Positions 16,423 through 26,481 of a DNA stretch of 48,722 nucleotides are shown piece by piece. Origin of the DNA: Candidatus Chryseopegocella kryptomonas (GTDB lineage: Bacteria; Bacteroidota; Ignavibacteria; Kryptoniales; Kryptoniaceae); contig NZ_CZVW01000016.1 of assembly GCF_001536065.1 (NCBI RefSeq), positions 1 to 48,722 on the forward strand, written 5' to 3'. The notes beneath the pieces were generated by a model. The model saw only the letters and a list, made by a program, of their open reading frames with translations, was not told where the DNA came from and made no database searches. Position 1 is the first letter of the stretch, and every line of letters starts with the position of its first letter. The position numbers and the translations under genes are program-made.

Positions 16423-19377
16423 ATGTCCGAACAACTTTTTAAGTTTCAAAACTTACTCCGTAAAATTTTTCGCTTTGACTCCTCATCACTTGATTTCGGC
16501 ATCTACCGCATATTTAATCTCAAACGCTCTATGATAGAAAACTTCATAAACCATACCATACCCCAAAAAGTTGAAGAAGCTTTTGCTCAATTCTCAACCC
16601 ACCCAAATCTTGACACTATTAAAAACGAGGTTTTTAACGATCTCTACACCTTCTTTAACCGCTTTTATGAAAATGGTGACTTCATCCCACAAAGACGCTA
16701 TAAAATTAGAAAAATTACTTACGCAATACCTTACAACGGTGAAGAAGTTAAACTTCATTACGCCACCTCTAACATGTATTATATTAAAACAGGAACTCTC
16801 TTCCGTGACTACACATTTACCACAGCCCCAACTTCACCATTTAAAGTTATCTTTAAGATCTCATTCGCAACAGAAGAAATCGCCTCAAACAAAGCTACAA
16901 AAAGCAGATACTTCATCCTATCTGATACAGATGATGATCCTATCATCTGGGATCAAAAAAATGAAACCTTAATTATCAATTTCCATTACATACATCTTAC
17001 AGATACCCAACTTGAAAAATATAGTAAAGCTATCACTGAAGAAGAAAATAACAACAATATCTATTATGAAAATAGCAACGAAAATATTGACGAAACTGAC
17101 TCTTTTGGGAATGGCAAAAGAAAAAAAACGATAAAACAAGAACTAATCAATCGTTTAATATACGAAGAGATTATAACTAAATTAAAAAATAATGAAAACA
17201 CAAAACATTTAACACACTTTTTAGAAGCCCCTTGTGAATCAAACGACCCAGTTTTATTGTATCATATTAACAGATTTACCGCCAAAAATAACACCGATTT
17301 CTTCATTCATAAAGATTTGAAATCTTTCCTTGTAGAGCAACTTGACTTTTTCCTCAAATCCGAGGTTTTCAACCTTGATACTTTCAAATCTGAACCAGAT
17401 TTACACTTAGCAAGGATTCAGATTACCCGAGATATTGCTCAAACCATAATTGATTTTTTATCTCAAATTGAAAATTTCCTAAAGAAACTCTGGGAAAAGA
17501 AAAAGTTCGTCATTAATACACATTATGTTATCACGCTTGACAGAATTTACGAATTAACTTCCGATGAATTTTTTAACAGACTGATCAATATAATATTAGA
17601 AAACAGGTATCAATTATATGAATGGGAAATTCTTTTCGGCATCAAAGTAAAAAGTAAAGATGATTTATTTAGAAATCACATCCCTTTAAAACTTCCTATT
17701 GATACCCGTTATTTCCCATTTGATTTTAAATTTGAACTCCTTGAAGAATTAACCAAAGACCATGATCTTGACGATCTTTTAGATGGTTTGCTTATAAAAA
17801 GCGAGAACTGGCAAGCTTTGAACTTGCTTTTGAATAAATACAAGGAAAAAATCCAGACAATATATATTGATCCACCATTTAACAAGGAATATGATGCGGA
17901 TTATCTTTATAATGTAAAGTATAAGGATTCCACTTGGGCTACAATGCTTGAGAATAGGTTAAGGCTTGCAAAAGATTTGCTGAAAGATACAGGAAGCATT
18001 TTTGTCCGATGTGATTACAATGGGAACTGGATTTTAAGACCTTTGATGAATGAGATTTTTGGAAAGGAGAATTTTAGAAATGAGATAATTGTAAGAAAAG
18101 GAAAACGAACCGAAAGTATAGAAAGAAATAGGTTTGAAAACGACACAGAAAGTTTGATGTTATTTTCCGCAAATAAAGAAAAAGCTTTTGTAAGTATTCC
18201 ACTAAGAGCTAAGCCGGAGGAAAAATTGGAATGGACAACTATGTTTTTCCCGGAGGAACGAGGAGATCCAAATAGATTGTTTTGGGGAATAAGCATTAAA
18301 GCACCAGCAGGAACGCATTGGCAATTTTCTCAAGAAAGAATTAATCAGGAAATATCAAAGGGTAATATAAAACTTGTGTGTAAACAATGTGGGTGGGAAT
18401 ATCAAGAAACCACTATAAACAGAAGAATATCAAGTTGTCCAAAATGTGGTTCTAAAAAATTTGATGCTTTATATTTAAGACGAGAGATTCCAGTAAATAA
18501 TGATTGGACAGATATTCTTGGATATACATATATGATATCCAAATCTACAGGATTCCCCACCGAAAATTCCGAAATCCTTCTCAAGCGTGTCATAGAATCT
18601 ACATCTAATGAAGGTGACCTTGTTATGGACTTCTTTCTTGGTTCTGGCACAACAACAGCAGTAGCACATAAACTTGGTAGGAAATGGATTGGCGTGGAAA
18701 TGGGGGAGCATTTCTGGACAATAGTTTTGCCAAGAATGAAAAAGGTTTTATTCTATGATAAATCTGGAATTTCAAAAGAAGAAGATGTTAAAGAAAAATA
18801 CAATGAAAAAACAGCAGGTGGATTCTTCAAATACCAAATCATTGAACAATACGAAGATACACTTGATAACATTGAATTCACTGAAAATGAACAAGCCCGC
18901 TTGCTATTTAAAGACGATTACCTCATAAAATATTACACCCACATTGAAACCCAAAACAGCCCCTTTCTCCTAAATATCGAACAACTCCGCTTCCCATTTA
19001 ACTATAAACTTAAATTTAACCCCTACGAAGTAGGAAGCCCCATTGAAACCGTTATTGATATACCAGAGACCTTTAATTATTTACTTGGAGTAAAAATTAA
19101 AAAATTAGTATTTGAAAAATCTAATGATAACCCCTATTTTCTTATTCTTGCTGAAAAAGACAACCTCACTTACCTTATTGTATGGCGTAATGTTCCTGAA
19201 TCATGGAGTAAAAACCATTTTGATGAAGATCGCTCTTTCATAGAAAAATTCATTAAAAAATGGAAACCGGATTCCGTTTACATTAACTCGCCCTCTACGC
19301 TTATCCCCGACGAATTTAACCTCAATTACATTGAACCAATCTTCAAAAAACTAATGATAGGGGAAAACCATGCCTAG
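16423..19377 (+). CDS. Type III-like adenine DNA methyltransferase (Mod)
   Basis: 984 residues, beta-class order. The N-terminal 470 residues hold the pattern LDFGIYRIFNLKR seen in long Mod proteins. The catalytic motif DPPF is at 483-486 (DPPY-type, N6-adenine), then a target-recognition segment with a zinc ribbon (Cys653, Cys656 and a CPKC pair about 20 residues on), then the SAM motif DFFLGSGTT from 736. The ATG follows AAAAAAAAGGAAAA. The piece 17926-18759 appears to be shared, base for base, with the second Mod gene (47381 to 475), while both flanks differ strongly; base use also shifts there from C-rich to ordinary. This suggests a swapped or gene-converted recognition domain. It overlaps the Res-like gene by 8 bases. 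Confidence 0.92.
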   Translation: MSEQLFKFQNLLRKIFRFDSSSLDFGIYRIFNLKRSMIENFINHTIPQKVEEAFAQFSTHPNLDTIKNEVFNDLYTFFNRFYENGDFIPQRRYKIRKITYAIPYNGEEVKLHYATSNMYYIKTGTLFRDYTFTTAPTSPFKVIFKISFATEEIASNKATKSRYFILSDTDDDPIIWDQKNETLIINFHYIHLTDTQLEKYSKAITEEENNNNIYYENSNENIDETDSFGNGKRKKTIKQELINRLIYEEIITKLKNNENTKHLTHFLEAPCESNDPVLLYHINRFTAKNNTDFFIHKDLKSFLVEQLDFFLKSEVFNLDTFKSEPDLHLARIQITRDIAQTIIDFLSQIENFLKKLWEKKKFVINTHYVITLDRIYELTSDEFFNRLINIILENRYQLYEWEILFGIKVKSKDDLFRNHIPLKLPIDTRYFPFDFKFELLEELTKDHDLDDLLDGLLIKSENWQALNLLLNKYKEKIQTIYIDPPFNKEYDADYLYNVKYKDSTWATMLENRLRLAKDLLKDTGSIFVRCDYNGNWILRPLMNEIFGKENFRNEIIVRKGKRTESIERNRFENDTESLMLFSANKEKAFVSIPLRAKPEEKLEWTTMFFPEERGDPNRLFWGISIKAPAGTHWQFSQERINQEISKGNIKLVCKQCGWEYQETTINRRISSCPKCGSKKFDALYLRREIPVNNDWTDILGYTYMISKSTGFPTENSEILLKRVIESTSNEGDLVMDFFLGSGTTTAVAHKLGRKWIGVEMGEHFWTIVLPRMKKVLFYDKSGISKEEDVKEKYNEKTAGGFFKYQIIEQYEDTLDNIEFTENEQARLLFKDDYLIKYYTHIETQNSPFLLNIEQLRFPFNYKLKFNPYEVGSPIETVIDIPETFNYLLGVKIKKLVFEKSNDNPYFLILAEKDNLTYLIVWRNVPESWSKNHFDEDRSFIEKFIKKWKPDSVYINSPSTLIPDEFNLNYIEPIFKKLMIGENHA

Positions 19378-22300
19378 GCGCCGATCCACAGTATCAACCG
19401 ATTCAATTAACATAGAGCATCATTTTATCCTTTTCCGCTATATTCTTTCTCTCCTTGGTTTCTCCAGCTTTATGGAACTTAAAAATTTCATACAATCTCA
19501 CATTTTAGATGTAACCCCCACTTTTGAAACAACAAATCAAACCCCAACTTATTACGCAACCACCCTTTGTAAAAAACTTTCTGATACGCCACTCTCCCTA
19601 TATTCAATTTCTATTACAGAAGATGATATTTTTAGATACGATTCAAACATACTAAACTATCTCAAAAAAATTAATCAAAAACGCCAAATCCCGATTAACC
19701 TCAAATATTACCAGTATCTCGCCATCTTGTTTACTGAAATTTATTTTGACCTTTTGAAAAATAAACCCGATGAATTTATCAACTCCCTTAACAACTTCGC
19801 TAACTCAACTTTTACCTTTGACCGCAAAACCATGAACAAACTTGCTTATTTTATGGCAACAGGCTCTGGTAAAACCATAATTGCCCATATTAACTATCAT
19901 CAATTCCATCATTATAAACTATTTGAACCCGATTGTATTCTCTTTATCACTCCTAACGAAGGTTTATCTAAGCAACATCACGAGGAACTCATCAACAGCA
20001 ATCACCCAGCCATATTATATTCAGAATCAGGTTTAACTAACACTGATAAAGTATTAATTATTGAAATCACTAAATTCACCGAAGTAAAAAAAGGTTCTGG
20101 ATTATCAATCACCCCAGATTCATTTGAAGGTAGGAAACTCATCTTTGTAGACGAAGGGCACAAAGGACAATCAAGCGAAGAAAGAAAATGGAAGTCATAC
20201 CGTGACCAACTAGCTGAGAACGGTTTCGTTTTTGAGTATAGTGCAACCTTCGCCCAAATTCTTAATCCCTCCGAAGCCCCCGATATCTTTGAAGAATATT
20301 GTAAATCAATCATATTTGATTATTCCTACAAATATTTCTACTACGATGGCTATGGTAAAGATTTTAGCATCATTAACATTCAAAACCCAAGAGAAATTCA
20401 AGCAGATCTATTCACCGATATCATGTTTGTAGGTAATCTTCTTACTTTTTACGAACAACTTCTCATTTTTGAAAATAATAAAAGCCTCGCTGTTAAATAT
20501 AATCTTGAAAAACCCCTTTGGATCTTTGTCGGCTCAACCGTTACCGCCTCATCACAAAAAGAATTTTCCGATATCTTAACTGTAGTAATACTCTTATCCA
20601 AATTTGTCTCTGAACCCAATTGGGCGCTCAATTTAATTGAAATCATACTTAACGCTAAGACCGGTCTGAGAAATCCATTCGGAGAAGATATCTTTGAAAA
20701 TTCTTTTCTTTTGCTTCCAGCTATCTATCATTCAACTAACCGTGAAGAATTTTACCATAACTTACTTAAAACCGTTTTCAACGGTCCCGGACCACTCCGT
20801 CTTTTTGAAATCAAAAACGCTGAAGGTGAAATTGCCCTTAAAACAGGTGACAACTCTTATTTCGCTTTGATCAACATTGGTAATGTCGCTGAATTTAAAA
20901 AACTCCTCACTAAAAGCAATTTCACCATTGAGTCAGATATCATCTCTCCATCCCTATTTGATTCTATAAAATCCAAATCATCCACGATTAATATTCTAAT
21001 CGGTTCCAAAAAATTCATAGAAGGTTGGGATACCTGGCGTGTTTCCTCAATAGGTCTTCTTTACGTCGGTAAATCACAAGGTCCTCAAATCATCCAGCTA
21101 TTCGGTAGGGGAGTCCGCTTGCTCGGCGAAAATAACTCCTTAAAACGAAGCAATAACCCTCAAATTAAACCTCTTGAAACACTTAAAATCTACGGCATCA
21201 AATCCGATTATCTTGTTAAATTTCTTGAAGCTATTAAAAAAGAAGAAATTGAACTTGAGCCAATCAGCGTCCCCATAAAACCACAACACGAAGATAAATG
21301 GAACGACCTCAAAATTATTAAATTAGAAACACCTAAATTTTACCACGATGAGTTTATTGACATTTCCAAAAACTCATCAGTGTCAGTAACCCTTAATTTA
21401 TTACCGCGAACTACAGTTGGTATTTCAACCTCTACCAGAGATACTATCACAATAGAAACGATGTCTAATACCCCAGAATATGATGATTACTTACTTGATC
21501 TATCGCCTTACATCAATCTATTCAATTGGCAGCGAATTTATACCGAACTATTGTCTTACAAACTTGAGCATAACTATTGGAACATCAATTTTACAATTGA
21601 CTCTCTTAAAAATATACTATCCAAAGGTGCCAAATCTTCATCTGATAATAACTTTTGCTATAAACTTTACGTTTTACCCGAAGTTAAAAATTTAACCACT
21701 TACTCCGATATTATTCGCCTTGAAGATATTGCCATTTTACTCCTAAAAAAGTATATTTCAGCTCTTTACAAAATTCAAGTCAAAGAATATGAATCCAAGA
21801 ACGCCACAGTAAAAAACCTTACTGATATCAACCCTCTCTCCATTTTTGAATCTACACTCAACGCATACATTCAAACTGTGTATGTGAAAAAAGAAACAAA
21901 TCTGTTAAGTTACTTAAACCGTATTCATAATATTGTTAATGATACCAATGTTCTTTTAACAAACAGCCCCTACGATCCCACGCTCCCTCGCATCATTTTT
22001 CATGAATCTCTTTTCTTACCCTTACTTCTTTACACCAGAGATCTAACTCACATTGAATATATGAATCCCACTGGATTAAATGAAGGAGAGCGTGATTTCC
22101 TATTAAAACTTATTGATTACCTTAAAAACCCATCCATTGACCTATCCAATTACGAAATATATGTCCTCCGCAATTACCCCAGATCTGGTATCGGTTTTCT
22201 CATTCAAACCTCTGAGAAATTCTACCCCGATTTTATCATCTGGATTAAGCCAAAATCAAGCATCTATCCCCAAGCTATTGTATTCGCTGATCCAAAATCC

Positions 22301-22525
22301 GGATATTTTCTTTCAGAGGAAAAAATAAATTTAGCATTATCAATCAAAGACATAGAGAAAACTATCAATTCACAAGGTTACCATATTACTTTAGAATCTT
22401 TTATCATCATCGTTGATAACTCAAGCTCGCCAATCCCAGATAAAAATCTCATAAATCTAAATCAAATAAACTTGATTTTTGAAAAAGTGATACCAAAATT
22501 AAATAAAATTGATTCACAACCATGA
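19370..22525 (+). CDS. Type III-like restriction helicase-nuclease (Res)
   Basis: 1051 residues. SF2 helicase motifs: MATGSGKT from residue 162, DEGH at 261-264 (in place of DEAH), SATF at 291, and FGRGVR from 578. The C-terminus has P-D at 953-954 and D-P-K at 974-976, the same nuclease arrangement as in the protein at 518. The start overlaps the Mod stop and the stop overlaps the next start (ATGA), so the three genes are translated together. Known family role: ATP-driven translocation and cutting with Mod. Sequence similarity to the Res at 518 is distant, so these are two separate systems, not recent copies. The DEGH variant is compatible with activity. Confidence 0.9.
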   Translation: MPRRRSTVSTDSINIEHHFILFRYILSLLGFSSFMELKNFIQSHILDVTPTFETTNQTPTYYATTLCKKLSDTPLSLYSISITEDDIFRYDSNILNYLKKINQKRQIPINLKYYQYLAILFTEIYFDLLKNKPDEFINSLNNFANSTFTFDRKTMNKLAYFMATGSGKTIIAHINYHQFHHYKLFEPDCILFITPNEGLSKQHHEELINSNHPAILYSESGLTNTDKVLIIEITKFTEVKKGSGLSITPDSFEGRKLIFVDEGHKGQSSEERKWKSYRDQLAENGFVFEYSATFAQILNPSEAPDIFEEYCKSIIFDYSYKYFYYDGYGKDFSIINIQNPREIQADLFTDIMFVGNLLTFYEQLLIFENNKSLAVKYNLEKPLWIFVGSTVTASSQKEFSDILTVVILLSKFVSEPNWALNLIEIILNAKTGLRNPFGEDIFENSFLLLPAIYHSTNREEFYHNLLKTVFNGPGPLRLFEIKNAEGEIALKTGDNSYFALINIGNVAEFKKLLTKSNFTIESDIISPSLFDSIKSKSSTINILIGSKKFIEGWDTWRVSSIGLLYVGKSQGPQIIQLFGRGVRLLGENNSLKRSNNPQIKPLETLKIYGIKSDYLVKFLEAIKKEEIELEPISVPIKPQHEDKWNDLKIIKLETPKFYHDEFIDISKNSSVSVTLNLLPRTTVGISTSTRDTITIETMSNTPEYDDYLLDLSPYINLFNWQRIYTELLSYKLEHNYWNINFTIDSLKNILSKGAKSSSDNNFCYKLYVLPEVKNLTTYSDIIRLEDIAILLLKKYISALYKIQVKEYESKNATVKNLTDINPLSIFESTLNAYIQTVYVKKETNLLSYLNRIHNIVNDTNVLLTNSPYDPTLPRIIFHESLFLPLLLYTRDLTHIEYMNPTGLNEGERDFLLKLIDYLKNPSIDLSNYEIYVLRNYPRSGIGFLIQTSEKFYPDFIIWIKPKSSIYPQAIVFADPKSGYFLSEEKINLALSIKDIEKTINSQGYHITLESFIIIVDNSSSPIPDKNLINLNQINLIFEKVIPKLNKIDSQP

Positions 22526-25266
22526 ATATAGATTCTTTAACCCCTGAACAAAAAGAAATTGTAACCTCAACTTCAAAGTATATAAGAGTTATCGCTGGTC
22601 CAGGAACAGGTAAAACCGAAACATTAACTCAAAGAATTCTTTACTTATTATTCAACCACGGAGCTATCCCATCTTCCATTGTTGCATTCACTTTCACAGA
22701 AAAAGCAGCTCAAAGCCTGAAATCACGAATCTATTCCCGAACACAGGAAATTGCCCCAAACTCACCATTGCTTCAAAACCTGTGCAATCTTTTTATAGGC
22801 ACAATACACTCATTTTGCTTAAAAATTCTTAAAAACTATTTTAATTACGGCAATTATTCCACACTTGATGAAAACCAAGAATTTGCCTTCGTATCCTCTT
22901 TCTACTCTGATCTAAAACTTTCCGAACTTGCTAAGAAAAAATACCCAAACTCTAACTTTAAACCCTTTGAAATAATTGGCAATTTCATCAGATCCGCTAA
23001 TGTTATATACGATAATCTCATAGACCTAAGCACCTTAAAACTTACCGATCCCGATTTTTACGAAGTTTTCACAATTTACGAACATTTGCTTGATTCTCAT
23101 AAGCTCCTTACATTCAGCAGAATGGTTTATTTAGCTACTCTTAAAATTCAAGAAAACCCCTCATCAATCTCCGGCATAGAATATTTACTTGTTGACGAGT
23201 ACCAAGATATAAACCCCTCTCAAGAAAAGCTCATTGAACTTATCGGTAAAACAGCCAGCGTTTTTATTGTCGGTGACCCTCGCCAAACCATTTATCAATG
23301 GCGTGGTTCCGATGAATCTTGCTTCTTCAGGTTTCCCCAAAAATTTCCCTCCGCCGAATCCTATTCACTCACAATTAACCATAGAAGCACGGGTTCAATC
23401 ATTCAAATAGCTAATCGGTTTTCTAATACATCTCAATATTTAAATACTTATCCTCCCATCTCAACAACCAAAGAATCATCCATCCAGAGCGTCTTTAAAT
23501 TAACTTTCAATGATCCAGAAGAAGAAGCCTCTTGGATTGTAAATACTATAAAAAATTATGTTCAAAATTATAATGGCAATTATCGTGATTGTGCTGTTTT
23601 ATATCGCAGTGTTTATTTATCAGCTACCCCACTTATCAACATACTTCGTGAACATCATATCCCATACATCGTTGCAGGTAAAGTTAGCCTTTTCCAGCGC
23701 CCCGAAATTGAAGCCCTCGCTTATATCTTCACTTGGTTAGCTCCCAACGGCTTCTTTTTGCTTAAAAATAACAAGTATCTCAAAAACGAAAAATTAATTG
23801 AAAGCGCTCTTAAAATTTGGGAAACTTATATCACCCCACTATCTCCATTAACTGATAAATATCTAACAAAAATAAAAAATGATGTAAATAAAAACCTATT
23901 TAGAGACCTTGCTCACCTCCTGTACGAAATACTTAATGTCCTAAATTATAAACAACTTGACCCCACATCTCCCGATCACCATATAATCATAGCCAATATA
24001 GGTAGGTTCGCCTCACTTCTATCTGATTTTGAATTCCCACAGCGCCTCGGTGGAAAACCAATCAACTTCCCCCAAATGTTAGAAAATCTTTGTTATTTTC
24101 TAAACTTCTACGCTTCCTCAGCTTACGAAGAATCCCAATTAGAATCCCTATCAACATTAGACGCAGTTAACATTTTAACTATACATCAAGCTAAAGGTTT
24201 GGAATGGCCTATTGTTTTTATCCCTTCTCTTCAAGAAAATCTTTTCCCATCAAGCAGAATTGGTGAAAACCCGAATTGGTTAGTTAATCAAAGTTTATTT
24301 AATAGCTCCAGATACCTAACAACTTACAAAAGCGAATCTCAATTATTTTATGTTGCCCTAACAAGAGCTAAAGATTTTCTTTTTATTAGCTATTGCCACT
24401 ATGATTCATCAGGAAGAATACAGAAAAGAAGCTCCTTGTTAGATAACATCATCACCTATTTAAACCCAATTGAAACATTCCTACCCTCCAATTTCACCTT
24501 TATTTCACATACTCCTCCCCAGAATGATATACCAGTCATCGCTATCACCGATTTAATTGATTATTTGAAATGCCCTTATTTCTTCCTTCTACGTAAGATT
24601 TTTAATTATCCTTCCGGTTTCAGCTACATGCTTGGTTACGGTGATAGTTTACACTATTGCCTTCACCTCAGCACAAGATTAATAAACGAATCAGGATATG
24701 AACCCGAAAAAGCAGTTACTGAAGCTATTGAGAAAGAATTTTACCTACCCTTCGCCTCAAATATACAAAAAATGAAAATCGCAGAAGGTGCTAAAAAAGC
24801 TTTATTGAACTTCGTTTCACACCCCGAATCAAAAATTGACAAAATAATCAATACCGAATTCCCACTGGAGCTCCTACTATTTCTTGACAATAACTCTAAA
24901 ACCATATTGTCCGGCATAGCTGATGTAATCTTATCTGATGAAACCGGAACCGAGATCCGCGATTACAAAACCTCTTCCAAAGTTACCCCCGCACATCTTG
25001 CCGCACTTCAACTCCAGGTTTACGCTTACATATTACAAGCCCAAGGAAATCAAATCTCAAAAGCTTCCATAATTTACCTTGAAGAACCCGAACCGAATAA
25101 TTTCAAACAAGTTAACATTGAACCCAACGAACTTAACAATGCTATTAACTTAATTAAAAAAACCTCAGAAAAAATTTTAAATAAAGATTACCCGGCACAA
25201 CCCGAAAATGGCCATTGTCCCAATTGCGATTATAAAATAATCTGTAAATTTGCGAAAAGTTATTAA
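22522..25266 (+). CDS. UvrD/AddB-like helicase with Fe-S nuclease domain
   Basis: 914 residues. Superfamily 1A motifs: GPGTGKTETLTQRI from residue 26, LLVDEYQDINPSQ near 223 (Asp225), GDPRQTIYQWRGSD, HQAKGLEWPIVF and YVALTRAKDFLF near 611. The C-terminal 230 residues are a RecB-family nuclease: Asp801 (GIADVI), then RDYKTSS with Asp814 and Lys816, then QLQVYAYIL. Cys684, Cys899, Cys902 and Cys908 give C..C-x2-C-x5-C, the 4Fe-4S pattern of AddB and Cas4-type nucleases. It probably resects DNA ends. Being coupled to a type III-like pair, it may degrade cut foreign DNA; that link is inference. Confidence 0.9.
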   Translation: MNIDSLTPEQKEIVTSTSKYIRVIAGPGTGKTETLTQRILYLLFNHGAIPSSIVAFTFTEKAAQSLKSRIYSRTQEIAPNSPLLQNLCNLFIGTIHSFCLKILKNYFNYGNYSTLDENQEFAFVSSFYSDLKLSELAKKKYPNSNFKPFEIIGNFIRSANVIYDNLIDLSTLKLTDPDFYEVFTIYEHLLDSHKLLTFSRMVYLATLKIQENPSSISGIEYLLVDEYQDINPSQEKLIELIGKTASVFIVGDPRQTIYQWRGSDESCFFRFPQKFPSAESYSLTINHRSTGSIIQIANRFSNTSQYLNTYPPISTTKESSIQSVFKLTFNDPEEEASWIVNTIKNYVQNYNGNYRDCAVLYRSVYLSATPLINILREHHIPYIVAGKVSLFQRPEIEALAYIFTWLAPNGFFLLKNNKYLKNEKLIESALKIWETYITPLSPLTDKYLTKIKNDVNKNLFRDLAHLLYEILNVLNYKQLDPTSPDHHIIIANIGRFASLLSDFEFPQRLGGKPINFPQMLENLCYFLNFYASSAYEESQLESLSTLDAVNILTIHQAKGLEWPIVFIPSLQENLFPSSRIGENPNWLVNQSLFNSSRYLTTYKSESQLFYVALTRAKDFLFISYCHYDSSGRIQKRSSLLDNIITYLNPIETFLPSNFTFISHTPPQNDIPVIAITDLIDYLKCPYFFLLRKIFNYPSGFSYMLGYGDSLHYCLHLSTRLINESGYEPEKAVTEAIEKEFYLPFASNIQKMKIAEGAKKALLNFVSHPESKIDKIINTEFPLELLLFLDNNSKTILSGIADVILSDETGTEIRDYKTSSKVTPAHLAALQLQVYAYILQAQGNQISKASIIYLEEPEPNNFKQVNIEPNELNNAINLIKKTSEKILNKDYPAQPENGHCPNCDYKIICKFAKSY

Positions 25267-25287
25267 AACCGAACGCTTTTCTATTTC

Positions 25288-25407
25288 CTAAAGATCTATT
25301 CTTTTTATTTCATCCCCATCTAAAATATAATAACTATCTATTAACCAGTTTAATAGTTCTGGTTGAATTTTAATTTCCGCCCCCGGGTTTAACCATAAGT
25401 TCGCCAT
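25288..25407 (-). pseudogene. Frameshifted C-terminus of the nuclease-like gene
   Basis: Read on the minus strand, an ATG at 25407 opens 39 codons (MANLWLNPGAEIKIQPELL and on) overlapping the end of the 320-residue protein in another frame. The segment LWLNPGA looks like the closing part that such proteins normally have after a PW motif, so a one-base change near 25395-25405 probably split one gene. Either a true frameshift or a sequencing error. Confidence 0.5.
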
Positions 25408-26351
25408 GGAAATAAATTAGTAAAAATTAAAACTCCGCTTATCCTTTTGTTCCTAAAACCCTCCGGACCCAAAAATATCCCATTAGTAATAAAGTTTCCC
25501 GAACCATATTTTTTTCTCCTTAAAATCTTACCATCTTGTTGAACAAATTCTCCACCATATAACACATCAAGAACATCTTGAATATCTATAGCTATGGAAC
25601 ATATATTTACGGCAATTATATAGGGTATATTACTTTCTACGCGTTGCTCTATTTTCTTGTTGATCTTATTTTTAAGTTTCTTATCCGAGCCCCAAAAAAT
25701 AGTAAAAGACATACCGATTTTTCTATTTGCGGGATTACTAATCGGCATTTTCGTCATTTCAAACTCGATTATCCACCCATTTTCTTTATATACATACCCT
25801 CCGCCAGGTTTTAGATCTCCAACGCGATTGAGTATCATCTTTAACTTAGGTGTTGTTTTACCAATTTGAATAAGGCGCATTATTAAATAATTTTTTACAT
25901 CTGCATTCGTATCAATATAATCTATTACCCTTGCTACATTTGGGTCCTCTTTATCATTAGATACACATACCTCAAGATAAAATAATTTCTGATCCCCCTT
26001 TTTTATAAGGTAATCAGGACGTTTTCCCGTTTCCTGTATTTCAGGTTCTATCTCAACATCAAACTTTTTTATTAGTTCATTATATAAATATAGCTCAAAC
26101 CACGCACTCATAGATTCAGTATTATCTGATGATCTTAATCTTTTTCTTAACATATTCTTATATTTGTCAGGATATTTTTCATACCAGTTTTCTATTGTTA
26201 ATCTAATTTTTGAAATATCTTCTCTACCACTTCGATTTAAATATTCAAAAATTGATCCTGCGGCTTTCTTTGGCTCCATATAATTCCTATTTATATCATC
26301 AAACACTTTCAGATTTAAAGACTTTTCCTTACACATCTTTATTTTTTGCAC
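25389..26351 (-). CDS. PD-(D/E)XK-like hypothetical protein, probably truncated
   Basis: 320 residues from a GTG at 26351, with AAGGGG about 12 bases upstream; an ATG at 26336 is an alternative. The centre resembles a nuclease fold: helix with FELYLYNELI, then RPDYLIKKGD and FYLEVCV, which fits P-D and E-x-x with the usual Lys replaced, so activity is doubtful. It ends abruptly at FPWRTYG, with the likely continuation in another frame at 25288-25407. It faces the helicase operon tail to tail and is divergent from lexA. The family is not firmly recognised. Confidence 0.65.
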   Translation of the reverse strand: MQKIKMCKEKSLNLKVFDDINRNYMEPKKAAGSIFEYLNRSGREDISKIRLTIENWYEKYPDKYKNMLRKRLRSSDNTESMSAWFELYLYNELIKKFDVEIEPEIQETGKRPDYLIKKGDQKLFYLEVCVSNDKEDPNVARVIDYIDTNADVKNYLIMRLIQIGKTTPKLKMILNRVGDLKPGGGYVYKENGWIIEFEMTKMPISNPANRKIGMSFTIFWGSDKKLKNKINKKIEQRVESNIPYIIAVNICSIAIDIQDVLDVLYGGEFVQQDGKILRRKKYGSGNFITNGIFLGPEGFRNKRISGVLIFTNLFPWRTYG

Positions 26352-26446
26352 TTTATTTTTATACCCCTTTTTTATAAAATATAATCAAAAATTTGCTTTT
26401 TAAGAAACCTCACTTGCTTTTCACTTTCAGCCTTATTATATTTCTA

Positions 26447-26462
26447 TTAGACATATGTCTAA
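26447..26462. promoter_or_regulatory. Probable LexA operator
   Basis: TTAGACATATGTCTAA is a perfect 16-bp palindrome ending 19 bases before the lexA ATG. A plausible promoter (TTGCTT at 26414-26419 and TTATAT at 26436-26441) lies just upstream, so a bound repressor would block the start site. No second copy of this exact palindrome was seen in the window. Confidence 0.65.
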
Positions 26463-26481
26463 AATCATTTAATTAATCAAA

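Noticed and set aside
17926-18759. The repeated ends as a sign of a chimeric assembly
   Set aside because: Both overlaps have the same length, the frames join exactly and the predicted joined gene has normal family length with its Res partner next to it; a circle explains this better than a misjoin, though only reads can prove it.
12792-25266. DISARM or BREX system
   Set aside because: No DUF1998 protein, phospholipase D gene, PglZ, BrxC-like ATPase or Lon-like protease stands near the methyltransferase.
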